Source: Actinomycetospora succinea (GTDB lineage: Bacteria; Actinomycetota; Actinomycetes; Mycobacteriales; Pseudonocardiaceae). Taken from it: a DNA stretch of 64,000 nucleotides. Positions 26,410-34,532 of this stretch are shown piece after piece (position 1 is the first letter of the stretch; the number at the start of each line of letters is the position of its first letter). The DNA is taken from assembly GCF_004363095.1 (NCBI RefSeq), contig NZ_SNYO01000004.1, forward strand, positions 643,356-707,355, read 5' to 3'. The position numbers and the translations under genes were made by a program. The notes below the pieces were generated by a model, which did not search any database, had not been told where the DNA came from, and saw nothing but the letters and a program-made list of their open reading frames with translations.

Positions 26410-28112
26410 GCGGGCGCAGCACGGCCTGGTTCGGGGCCGAGGGCCGATCGGGGATGATCCACCGCTCCTGGATGCGCAACCAGGGCGTCACCGACGAGGT
26501 GTTCGACGGGCGCCCGGTCATCGGGATCGCCACGACGTGGTCGGAGCTGGTGCCCTGCAACGCCCATCTCCACCGGGTCGCCGAGGCGGTCAAGCGGGGC
26601 GTGTGGCAGTCCGGCGGGTTCCCGCGGGAGTTCCCGTGCACCGGCCTCGGCGAGACGCTGCTGCGGCCCACGGCCATGCTCTACCGCAACCTCCTCGCGA
26701 TGGAGGCCGAGGAGCTGATGCGGGCCAACCCGCTCGACGGGCTCGTCCTGCTCTCGGGCTGCGACAAGACCACGCCCGGGCTGCTCATGGCCGCGTCCAG
26801 CGTCGACCTCCCCTCGGTGATGGTCACCGGCGGGCCCATGCTCAGCGGCCGCTACCAGGGCCGGCAGTTGGGCTCGGGCACCCAGGTGTGGCGCTTCGAG
26901 GAGGAGCTGGCCGCGGGCACGATCACGCAGGCCGAGTGCGCCGTGGCCGAGGGCGCGATGGCCCGCTCGCCCGGGCACTGCATGACGATGGGCACCGCGT
27001 CGACGATGGCCTGCCTGGCCGAGGCCCTGGGGATGCAGCTGCCGTACTCGGCGACCTGGCCCGCGGTCGACGCCCGCCGCGACGAGACCGCGCAGCGGGC
27101 GGGGCAGCGCATCGTCGAGCTCGTCCGGTCCGACGTCCGGCCGTCGACGATCATGACGCGGCAGGCCTTCGAGGACGTCGTCCGCGTCAACGCGGCCATC
27201 GGCGGGTCGACCAACGCCGTCATCCACCTCGCCGCGATCGCCGGCCGGCTCGGCGTGCCGTTCACGCTGGACGACGTCGACGCCCTGGGCCGCGACGTGC
27301 CGACGCTGGTCGACCTGGAGCCCTCGGGCCGGTTCCTCATGGAGGACCTCTGCTACGCCGGGGGGCTGCCAGCGGTGATGGCCGAGATCGCGGAGCTGCT
27401 CCACCTCGAGCGACCGACGGTGGCCGGCGGCACGGTCCGCGACGCGATCGCCGACGCCGCCTGCTGGAACCGCGAGGTCATCCGCCCGTTCGGGCAGCCG
27501 CTGGCGCCGCCGGGCAGCGGGACCGCCGTGCTGCGGGGCAACCTCGCCCCCGACGGCGCGGTGATCAAGCAGTCGGCGGCGTCGCCCTCGCTGCGCCGTC
27601 ACCGCGGTACCGCGCTGGTCTTCGACTCGCCCGAGGAGTACCGCGCCGTCAGTGACGAGCTCGACGTGGACCCCGCCACGATCCTGGTCCTGCGCCACTG
27701 CGGCCCGCGCGGCTATCCCGGCATGCCCGAGGTGGCCAACGTCGGGCTGCCGCGCAAGCTGCTCGAACGCGGCGTGCGCGACATGGTGCGTATCTCCGAC
27801 GGGCGGATGTCGGGCACCGCGTACGGCACGGTCGTGCTGCACGTCGCGCCGGAGGCCGCCGTCGGCGGGCCGCTCGCCCTCGTCGAGACCGGGGACGAGA
27901 TCGAGCTCGACGTGCCGGGCCGGCGCCTGCACCTGCACGTCGACGACGACGAGCTGACCGCGCGGCGGGCCCGGTGGCGCCCGCCGGCGGCGCCGGCCGA
28001 CCGCGGTTGGGCCCGGCTCTACACCGAGCACGTGCTGCAGGCCGACCGCGGCGCCGACCTCGACTTCCTGGTCGGCCGGAGCGGTGCCGAGGTGCCGCGC
28101 GAATCCCACTGA
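26406..28112 (+). CDS. IlvD/Edd family sugar-acid dehydratase
   Basis: Iron-sulphur dehydratase of 568 residues. Three cysteines for a [2Fe-2S] cluster are present at 51 (PCNAHL), 119 (SGCDKT) and 192 (PGHCMTMG). Their spacing of 68 and 73 residues equals that of L-arabinonate/D-xylonate dehydratases, and Lys121 follows the second Cys. It therefore fits pentonate or hexonate dehydration rather than valine synthesis. It is translationally coupled to GntR upstream. A second, unrelated dehydratase in the same operon suggests that more than one sugar acid is processed. Confidence 0.87.
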   Translation: MSGRSTAWFGAEGRSGMIHRSWMRNQGVTDEVFDGRPVIGIATTWSELVPCNAHLHRVAEAVKRGVWQSGGFPREFPCTGLGETLLRPTAMLYRNLLAMEAEELMRANPLDGLVLLSGCDKTTPGLLMAASSVDLPSVMVTGGPMLSGRYQGRQLGSGTQVWRFEEELAAGTITQAECAVAEGAMARSPGHCMTMGTASTMACLAEALGMQLPYSATWPAVDARRDETAQRAGQRIVELVRSDVRPSTIMTRQAFEDVVRVNAAIGGSTNAVIHLAAIAGRLGVPFTLDDVDALGRDVPTLVDLEPSGRFLMEDLCYAGGLPAVMAEIAELLHLERPTVAGGTVRDAIADAACWNREVIRPFGQPLAPPGSGTAVLRGNLAPDGAVIKQSAASPSLRRHRGTALVFDSPEEYRAVSDELDVDPATILVLRHCGPRGYPGMPEVANVGLPRKLLERGVRDMVRISDGRMSGTAYGTVVLHVAPEAAVGGPLALVETGDEIELDVPGRRLHLHVDDDELTARRARWRPPAAPADRGWARLYTEHVLQADRGADLDFLVGRSGAEVPRESH

Positions 28113-28134
28113 TGCCTCCGGAGGAGGAACCGAG

Positions 28135-28896
28135 ATGGATCCCGTCTTCACCGGCGTCGGCGTCGCCCTCGTGACGCTCTTCGACGCCCGACGGCAGCTC
28201 GACGCCGACGCGACGGCCGACCTGGCCGCCCGGCTGGTCGAGCTCGGCGCCGACGCGATCGTGGTGGCCGGCACGACCGGCGAGGCCGACGCGCTCGACG
28301 ACGACGAACGTCTGCGGCTGTTCGACGCCGTGCGCGCCGCGGTCGGGGACGCCGTGGTCATCGGCGGCACCGGCGCCGCGTCGACCCACCAGGCCGCGCG
28401 GCTCACGGCGCGCGCCACCGACACCGGCGTGGACGCGGTGATCGCCCGGACCCCGCGCGGGCTCGTCGACCCGAGCGGCTACTACCGGGAGCTGGCCGAC
28501 GCCGCGGGCTCGACGCCGGTACTCGCCTACCACTTCCCGGCGGTGTCCCCGCCCGGCATCCCGGTGGAGATGCTGCCCTCGCTGCCCGTCGCCGGCGTCA
28601 AGGACTCCTCGGGCGACGCGACTCGCCTGCTGGCCACCGTCGACTCCTACGCCGGACCGGTCTGGACCGGGCAGCCGGGGCTGATCCACTTGGCCGGGGC
28701 GCTCGGCTGCGCGGGCGGCATCCTGGCGCTCGCCAACGTCGCTCCCGAGCTCTGCGCCGCGGCGTTCGCCGGCGACGCCGACGCCCTGCGGAAGGTCACC
28801 CCGACCCACCTCGCCTGCGAGCGCGACTTCCCCCGCGGGGTCAAGCAGCTCGTCGCGGAGCGGTTCGGCACCTCCGACACCGTCCGGATGGGGTGA
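28135..28896 (+). CDS. DapA/NAL-family aldolase or dehydratase
   Basis: Class I aldolase-type TIM barrel of 253 residues, shorter than the usual about 290-300. The substrate loop VVAGTTGEADAL (near residue 43), the tyrosine motif AYHFPAVS (near residue 130) and the Schiff-base lysine in GVKDSSGD (near residue 155) are all present. Placed after two sugar-acid dehydratases, it should act on a 2-keto-3-deoxy sugar acid, by cleavage to pyruvate plus an aldehyde or by further dehydration. The ATG follows GGAGGAGG. True dihydrodipicolinate synthase is unlikely in this context. Confidence 0.85.
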   Translation: MDPVFTGVGVALVTLFDARRQLDADATADLAARLVELGADAIVVAGTTGEADALDDDERLRLFDAVRAAVGDAVVIGGTGAASTHQAARLTARATDTGVDAVIARTPRGLVDPSGYYRELADAAGSTPVLAYHFPAVSPPGIPVEMLPSLPVAGVKDSSGDATRLLATVDSYAGPVWTGQPGLIHLAGALGCAGGILALANVAPELCAAAFAGDADALRKVTPTHLACERDFPRGVKQLVAERFGTSDTVRMG

Positions 28897-28901
28897 GGGC
28901 G

Positions 28902-30365
28902 ATGGCCACCTCCGAGACGGGACGGGCCGTGGGCCCCGTGCTCCGGCTGCCCGAGGCGCCGGCGGCGTTGCGCAAGCGGCGGGTGGGGGTGGCGACCGCG
29001 CTGCGCTACTTCGGCCCCGGCGCGATCATCGCGTCGCTGACGATCGGCAGCGGCGAGTCGATCCTCGCGTCCCGCGAGGGCGCCGTCTTCGGCTACGCCG
29101 TGCTCTGGGCCGTGGTGGTGGGCTGCCTGGCCAAGGGCGGCCTGGTCTACGCCTCGAACCGCTACATCACCCTCACCGGTGAACACCCGATGCGCCGCTT
29201 CGCGCGGGCCATGCCGGGCCCGCGCGGATGGTTCCCGATCGTGCTGGCCGTCATCTGCTTCGCCTCCTTCCCGGGCTGGGCCAGCGGTGTCGCGACCGCC
29301 CTCGGCGACTACCTGGAGGCCCTCGGCGCCGGCGACGCCACCCTGTGGGCCGTCGGCGTGCTGGTGCTCGCGGCGATCCTGTCCTTCGTGGGCGGCTACG
29401 CCGTGCTGGAGAAGGTGCAGGTGGCGATCGCCGGCCTCATGGTCGTGCTGGTCCTGATCGCGGTGTTCGTGTCGAACCCGGACTGGCTCGCCGCCCTCCG
29501 CGGGCTGCTGCCGGTCCTCCCCGACTACGCGCCGTTCGTGGGGCAGCGCTACCCCGACGTCGTGGAGACCTCGGTGTGGGTCGAGCTCGCGGTGTTCATG
29601 GGCGGCCTCGGCGGCGGCATGTACGACTACATCGGCTACACGGGCATGCTGCGCGAGAAGAAGTGGGGGATGCTCGGCCACCGCGACGCCGACCGGATCG
29701 AGCAGGACTACGCGGCCGACGACGACCGCGCGCCGATCCCGCTGTCGACCGAGCCCGAGGACGTCGCGAACGCCCGCGCGTGGAGCCGGGCCCCGCTGTT
29801 CGACATGCTCGCGGCGTTCCTCGCCCTGGGTGTCATCGCCACGGCGTTCATGATGAACGGGGCGACGATCCTCGGCGCGCAGCAGCAGGTGCCCGAGGAG
29901 AACGACGTCCTGACCTACCAGTCGCAGTTCTTCGGCGTCGTGGCGCCGGTGTTCGAGTACTTCTACATCGTCGCGATCGTCATGGTCCTCTTCGGCACGG
30001 TCTACGCGCTCTGGGAGGCCTACTCGTGGACGGCGTACGAGAGCCTCGCCGCGGTCTCGGAGAAGGTGCGGGCCCGCGGGCAGCGGGGCATCCGGCCGCT
30101 CGTCTACGGCTGGACCGGCGCGATCGCGCTCGTCGCGATCCTCTCCGACCTGAGCTTCACCGACCTGGTGACGCCGGCGTCGATCCTCGGCGGCGTCTTC
30201 GCCTGCGGCATCTACGGTGCCGGGCTCCTCTACATCGACAGGGTCAACCTGCCCGAGCCCTACCGGATGCGCCGGACGCTGCGCGTGCTCGTCGTCCTCG
30301 GGTCGGTGTTCCTCACCGTCTGCGGGATCGTCGCGATCCTCGAGCTGGTGGGGGTGATCGGATGA
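28902..30365 (+). CDS. Nramp-fold permease lacking the metal motif
   Basis: Membrane protein of about 487 residues with eleven or twelve helices and the Nramp-like opening FGPGAIIASLTIGSGESILAS. In true Nramp transporters this first helix carries DPGN for divalent metal; here the aligned residues read GSGE. The helix-6 region reads GGGMYDYIGYTG instead of a metal-binding MPH. It sits at the end of a sugar-acid operon, 5 bases after the aldolase (GTG 28893 is an alternative start). A carboxylate substrate is thus as plausible as a metal. Substrate is inference. Confidence 0.75.
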   Translation: MATSETGRAVGPVLRLPEAPAALRKRRVGVATALRYFGPGAIIASLTIGSGESILASREGAVFGYAVLWAVVVGCLAKGGLVYASNRYITLTGEHPMRRFARAMPGPRGWFPIVLAVICFASFPGWASGVATALGDYLEALGAGDATLWAVGVLVLAAILSFVGGYAVLEKVQVAIAGLMVVLVLIAVFVSNPDWLAALRGLLPVLPDYAPFVGQRYPDVVETSVWVELAVFMGGLGGGMYDYIGYTGMLREKKWGMLGHRDADRIEQDYAADDDRAPIPLSTEPEDVANARAWSRAPLFDMLAAFLALGVIATAFMMNGATILGAQQQVPEENDVLTYQSQFFGVVAPVFEYFYIVAIVMVLFGTVYALWEAYSWTAYESLAAVSEKVRARGQRGIRPLVYGWTGAIALVAILSDLSFTDLVTPASILGGVFACGIYGAGLLYIDRVNLPEPYRMRRTLRVLVVLGSVFLTVCGIVAILELVGVIG

Positions 30366-30799
30366 CCGCCGCGGTGTCGTGGCGCCACGTCGTGCTCGGC
30401 GTGGGCTTCCTGGCCCTGGCCGGCGTGCGGGCGGCCCAGGGGGCGCCCGTGTGGGCGGTGGTCTTCGCCTTCGCGGGCGCGGCCAACGCGTGGCTCGCGT
30501 TCCGGGACGACGGGGCCGGCGGGACGTCGGTCCCGCCGACGAGCGCCGATCCCTGGGAGGTCGCCGAGGAGCAGGCACGGTGCCTCGCCGCCCTGCGCCG
30601 CTGGCAGGTCCTCGCCCTGGGCGGCGTGCTGGTCGCCGCCGGGGTCCTGCTGCTCGAGCCGCCCCTGGCGGTGCTCGCCGGCGCCGCAGCGCTGTTCGCG
30701 GTCGTCCGCGCCCGGCGGGTGCGTCGCTACGCGCTGACGCTCGGGCGGATGCCCTCGGGCGACGGCGTCGTCGGCGCCCCGACGACGTCGGTGGCGTAG
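30362..30799 (+). CDS. small membrane protein, operon end
   Basis: Protein of 145 residues with two N-terminal hydrophobic segments, an acidic cytoplasmic stretch (PWEVAEEQARCLAALRRWQ) and two more hydrophobic segments. It is not recognised. Its ATG overlaps the permease stop (ATGA), so it is translated together with the Nramp-like permease and could be an accessory subunit. A strong hairpin terminator follows about 100 bases later. Confidence 0.7.
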   Translation: MTAAVSWRHVVLGVGFLALAGVRAAQGAPVWAVVFAFAGAANAWLAFRDDGAGGTSVPPTSADPWEVAEEQARCLAALRRWQVLALGGVLVAAGVLLLEPPLAVLAGAAALFAVVRARRVRRYALTLGRMPSGDGVVGAPTTSVA

Positions 30800-30897
30800 C
30801 CGTCGGCAGAAGCGCAGGAAACACTGGGCCGCTCCGTCGGGGTTGGCGGCCAGGATGCCGGTGTGGGGCACGAAGCCTCCTCCGTGTCGGCGCGTCG

Positions 30898-30935
30898 CAC
30901 GGTCGAGGAGCACGTGGTCGTGCTCCTCGACCGTG
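30898..30935. terminator. 16-bp perfect hairpin between convergent genes
   Basis: The arms 30898-30913 and 30920-30935 are perfect reverse complements (CACGGTCGAGGAGCAC), with a 6-base loop. The hairpin lies between the convergent sugar-acid operon and the tautomerase gene, as a bidirectional terminator would. There is no long T tract, as is common in actinobacteria. Confidence 0.8.
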
Positions 30936-30953
30936 GTCGTCGCGGGGTGCGGG

Positions 30954-31391
30954 TCAGACGTACTGGGCGTACTTGCCGGGGAACTGCTCGTTGATCTTCC
31001 TCATCCACTGCACCTCGGCGTCGTGGACGGGCTCGGGCAGCACCATCCCGGCCTCCATCAGCCAGCCGCTGGGGGTGTCGCTGACGATGAGGACGACCTG
31101 GTCGGCGGGCAGGTCCACGACCTCCTGGATGACCTCGTAGAGCTTGTCCATCAGCTCGTGGCGGGTCTGCTCGGAGCGTCCCGCGCGGCACGCGGCGTTC
31201 AGGATGAACGACGGCTCGACGCGGCCCGCGGTGTACATCAGGCCCAGCGGCATCGGCTGGAACACGACCCGGACGAAGGGATCGGGCGCGCCGGTGGTCT
31301 CGTGGTGGGTGCGGGTGAACCGGGTGGCGAGCGCCTCGCGCTGCTCCTCGGTGAGCTCGATTCCGCTGGTCACGACCTGGTAGACGGGCAT
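30954..31391 (-). CDS. tautomerase superfamily protein, cis-CaaD-like
   Basis: Protein of 145 residues that begins MPVYQ, so Pro1 becomes the N-terminal catalytic base after Met removal. Counting from that proline, His28, Arg68/Arg71 and Glu112 fall at or two residues from the cis-3-chloroacrylic acid dehalogenase positions (His28, Arg70/73, Glu114). The position equivalent to Tyr103 is not Tyr. It is therefore a Cg10062/cis-CaaD relative whose natural substrate is unknown and which may be only promiscuously hydrolytic. ATG 31391 is chosen because catalysis requires the N-terminal proline. Confidence 0.8.
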   Translation of the reverse strand: MPVYQVVTSGIELTEEQREALATRFTRTHHETTGAPDPFVRVVFQPMPLGLMYTAGRVEPSFILNAACRAGRSEQTRHELMDKLYEVIQEVVDLPADQVVLIVSDTPSGWLMEAGMVLPEPVHDAEVQWMRKINEQFPGKYAQYV

Positions 31392-31515
31392 CGGACGTCC
31401 TTCCCCTCGGGAGCGGTCCCCACGAGCGGGTTCCGCGATGAGGACGACGATGACCGGGTGGCCTCCAACGGCCCGCCACGTCGGCTCCAAGTCCGAGCCA
31501 AACGCCCGGCGTCCG

Positions 31516-34428
31516 TCAACCGCGCGCCGGTCCTGCGGAGCGGCCGGCCGGCCGGTCGTCGATGACGACGGGCGCCCGGAAGTCCGCGACGGTCAGCCGC
31601 GCGGCGCCGCGCGCGATCCGTTCCGCGACGTCCGGGGGGATCGCGGCGCGCGTGCGGTCGAGGAGGGCCTCGGTGCCGACCGCGGTGGGCCAGGGCAGGC
31701 CGGCGCGGTCGACCTGGGCCTGTGCGGCGACGTAGACGCGCAGGGCCTCGTCGTGACGATCCAGCAGGGCCAGCGTGTTGGCCCGCAGTTCCAGCTGCAG
31801 CGGGGCCTGCTGCCGGCCGGTGCGGTCGACGACGGCCAGGCAGGTGTCCGACCACGCCAGTGCCGTCGTCGGGTCCCCGGCGGCGAGGGCGGCCGTGTGC
31901 GCGATCGCGCTCGCGATCCAGGCGCCGAACCAGTTGTCGACGGTCACGGCGTCGCGGTACGCCTCCGCGAGGGTGACGAGGACACCGGCGGGGTCGCCGC
32001 GGCCCAGCTCGGCCATGCGGGCCCGGACCCGACTGACGAGCGTGAGCGTCGGGTCCGCGGTGCGCGCCACGATGTCGGCGGCAGCCCCGAGCGCGGCCGC
32101 CGCCCGCTCCGGTGCCCCGGAGAACCCGAGGGCGGTCGACAGGACGACGAGGGCGTCCCCGGTGAGCAGCTCCTGCTCGGCGTCGAGGTGGGCGCCGGCG
32201 AGGTCCTGGAGCGCTTGGTCGCACAGTGGTGCGGCGCGGTCGAGACCTCCCGCGAACGCCCGCGCGGTCGCCGCGGCGACGGCCACCTGGAGCGCCGTGA
32301 CCCCGGCGACCCCGCCCGGGCGCCCGGTGCACAGCGCGTGGGCGATCTCGATCCACCGGGAGCCCTCGAGCGTCGCGTCGTGCTGGAACCAGAACAGCGC
32401 GCCCAGCCCGGCCATGATCTCCGCGCCCCGCAGCGACGGAATCTCGATCAGCGTGTGCTGCAGCGTGCTCCGCAACGCCGCGGCGTCGTCGGCGAGTGCT
32501 CGTGACCGCGCGAGGTCCTCGGGCGTACCCAGCCGGGGCCTGCCCTCGGCGGCGAGGCGCGCGATCCAGGCGTCCCGCCGGTCCTGTGCGGCCGCGGTCT
32601 CCTCCGCGTCGGCCAGGGCACGGGCGGCGTGGGCCCGCACGATGGTCAGCTGGGAGAACCTCGACGGGCGCCCCGGTCCGGCCGGGCCGCGGGCGACGAC
32701 CATCGAGCGATGGGTCAGGTCGGCCAGGAGGTCCGCCGCGACGACGGGCGTCACTTCGGCGACCGCGGCCGCCGTCGCGGCGGTGAAGGGTCCGGGCAGC
32801 ACCGCGAGGCGCCGGTGCAGGAGCCGCGCGTCGTCGTCGAGCAACCGGTGGCTGCGCTCCACCGCGCCGTACACGGTGGGCTGGGCCCCACGCCGGCGGC
32901 GCCCGAGCGCGGAGAGGGTGCTCGGGTCCCGTTCGGTCTGCTCGGCGATCTCGGCGAGGGTGAAGGTGCCGGCGCGTGCGGCGGCGAGCTCGAGGGCGAG
33001 GGGCACGCCCTCCACCGCCTCGCAGACGCGGCGGGCGGCGACGAGGTCGTCCGGGTCCGTGGGCCCGGTGACCGCCTCCCAGCGGTCCAGGAACAGGTCG
33101 AGCGCCGTGCCCCCGGGGCGATCGTCGTCGGTGACCGCCAGGGGCGGCACGTCCACCAGGGTCTCGCCCGCGAGGTCGAGCCGCTCGCGGCTGGTGACGA
33201 TCAGCCCGAGCCGCGGGGCGGCACGGCACAGGGGTTCGACGAGTGCGGCCACCTCGCCCAGGACGTGCTCACAGTCGTCGAGCAGCAGCAGACCGCTCCG
33301 GTCGCGGAGGAAGGCGTGCACGGCGCCGAGCGGCGAGCCGGTCGCGGGCGCGGCGAGCGATAGGGCCGTGGTGATCGCGTCGAGGACCTGGTCGCCGTCG
33401 CGAGCCCCGGTCAGGTCGACGAACCACACGCCGTCGGGGAAGTTGTCGGCGACCTGGTGGGCGGCTTCGACCGCCAGCCTCGTCTTGCCCACCCCGGCCG
33501 AGCCGTGGACCGTGACCAGCGACGATCGGCCGAGCAGCGACGTCAGCCGCTCGAGCTCGCGCTCCCGCCCCACCAGCCGGCTCGACCACCGGGGCAGGTC
33601 GGGGTCCGGTGTGCGCCGCGCGGCAGGTCCGGCCGTCACCGCTCGCAACGACGGGTCGTCCGCCAGCACCCGTCGGTGCAGGTCGCGGAGCTCGTCGGTG
33701 GGCTCGGTGCCGAGCTCGGCGACGAGCAGCGAACGGGCCCGGTGGTAGGTGGCCAGGGCGTCGTCGGTCCGGCCGGCGCGGTACGCCGCCAGCATGCGCC
33801 GCGCCCAGAGGTGCTCGCGCAGAGGATGGTCACCGAGGGCCGACTCGAGCTCGAGCAGCGCCTGCTCGGGGCGTCCCAGATCGAGCAGTGCGTCGACGTG
33901 TCGCTCCGCGAGCTGGGCGCGCAGCTCCTCCAGCCGCGCGACCGTGGGCGTCGCCCACGGTCGGTCGGCCAGCGACGCGAGAGGGCGGCCCCGCCAGAGG
34001 GCGCCCGCCGACTCGCATCGCTCCAGCGCCGGACCGGCCTCTCCTCGGCCGAGCAGGGTCCCGGCCTCCTCGACGAGGACGGCGAACCGCAGCGAGTCCA
34101 CCTGCTCCGTTGCCACACGCAGCCGGTAGCCGCCGGGCTCGGTGACCAGGAGCGACCACGGCTCCCCGGGCCTGCGTCCGGGCTCGAGCACCTGACGCAG
34201 ACGCCACAGGTGCGATTCGAGGGTCGACACGGACCGCGGCCGGCCGTCGTCCCAGACCGCGTCGCTCAGCGCGTCGACGGACACCGCGCGGTTGGAGTGG
34301 ACCAGCAGGACCGCGAGGGCGGCGGCCGGGCGACGACCGCCGGGAGCGCGGACCTCCCCGTCGACCTCGACCATCAGGTCCCCGAGGTCCAGGAAGCGCA
34401 CCGACCCGCTGTCCGCCGCCCTCCCCAT
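31516..34428 (-). CDS. SARP/AfsR-type regulator with NB-ARC ATPase
   Basis: Regulator of 970 residues. It has an OmpR-like winged helix (residues about 10-95), a bacterial transcriptional activation domain (about 100-245), an NTPase with Walker A GSAGVGKTRLAVEAA and Walker B LLLLDDCEHVL, and a helical C-terminal half. This BTAD-NB-ARC layout is that of AfsR-like activators, which often switch on secondary metabolism. No biosynthetic cluster is next to it; its immediate neighbours are a tautomerase and a glycine-rich protein. ATG 34428 is preferred; 34446 is an in-frame alternative. Confidence 0.87.
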   Translation of the reverse strand: MGRAADSGSVRFLDLGDLMVEVDGEVRAPGGRRPAAALAVLLVHSNRAVSVDALSDAVWDDGRPRSVSTLESHLWRLRQVLEPGRRPGEPWSLLVTEPGGYRLRVATEQVDSLRFAVLVEEAGTLLGRGEAGPALERCESAGALWRGRPLASLADRPWATPTVARLEELRAQLAERHVDALLDLGRPEQALLELESALGDHPLREHLWARRMLAAYRAGRTDDALATYHRARSLLVAELGTEPTDELRDLHRRVLADDPSLRAVTAGPAARRTPDPDLPRWSSRLVGRERELERLTSLLGRSSLVTVHGSAGVGKTRLAVEAAHQVADNFPDGVWFVDLTGARDGDQVLDAITTALSLAAPATGSPLGAVHAFLRDRSGLLLLDDCEHVLGEVAALVEPLCRAAPRLGLIVTSRERLDLAGETLVDVPPLAVTDDDRPGGTALDLFLDRWEAVTGPTDPDDLVAARRVCEAVEGVPLALELAAARAGTFTLAEIAEQTERDPSTLSALGRRRRGAQPTVYGAVERSHRLLDDDARLLHRRLAVLPGPFTAATAAAVAEVTPVVAADLLADLTHRSMVVARGPAGPGRPSRFSQLTIVRAHAARALADAEETAAAQDRRDAWIARLAAEGRPRLGTPEDLARSRALADDAAALRSTLQHTLIEIPSLRGAEIMAGLGALFWFQHDATLEGSRWIEIAHALCTGRPGGVAGVTALQVAVAAATARAFAGGLDRAAPLCDQALQDLAGAHLDAEQELLTGDALVVLSTALGFSGAPERAAAALGAAADIVARTADPTLTLVSRVRARMAELGRGDPAGVLVTLAEAYRDAVTVDNWFGAWIASAIAHTAALAAGDPTTALAWSDTCLAVVDRTGRQQAPLQLELRANTLALLDRHDEALRVYVAAQAQVDRAGLPWPTAVGTEALLDRTRAAIPPDVAERIARGAARLTVADFRAPVVIDDRPAGRSAGPARG

Positions 34429-34532
34429 CACCCCATCGTGCCGCACCGGCGACGGAGAGGGCCCGGATCAGCGATGGCCCGGTCGTCCGTGGCGGACCTG
34501 CTGGCGCTCGCCGCGGAGGCCGTCGCGGCCCG

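Noticed and set aside
26406..28112. Biosynthetic dihydroxyacid dehydratase (IlvD)
   Set aside because: The sugar-acid operon context and the cysteine spacing match aldonate dehydratases rather than valine/isoleucine synthesis.
24351..28424. A 1,357-codon open frame on the minus strand
   Set aside because: It lies antisense to the fuconate dehydratase, GntR, IlvD/Edd and aldolase genes, has Arg/Gly/Asp-biased composition and no domain. It is a by-product of high GC.
28647..30824. A 725-codon minus-strand frame
   Set aside because: It overlaps the Nramp-like permease and aldolase genes out of register and has low-complexity charged composition only.
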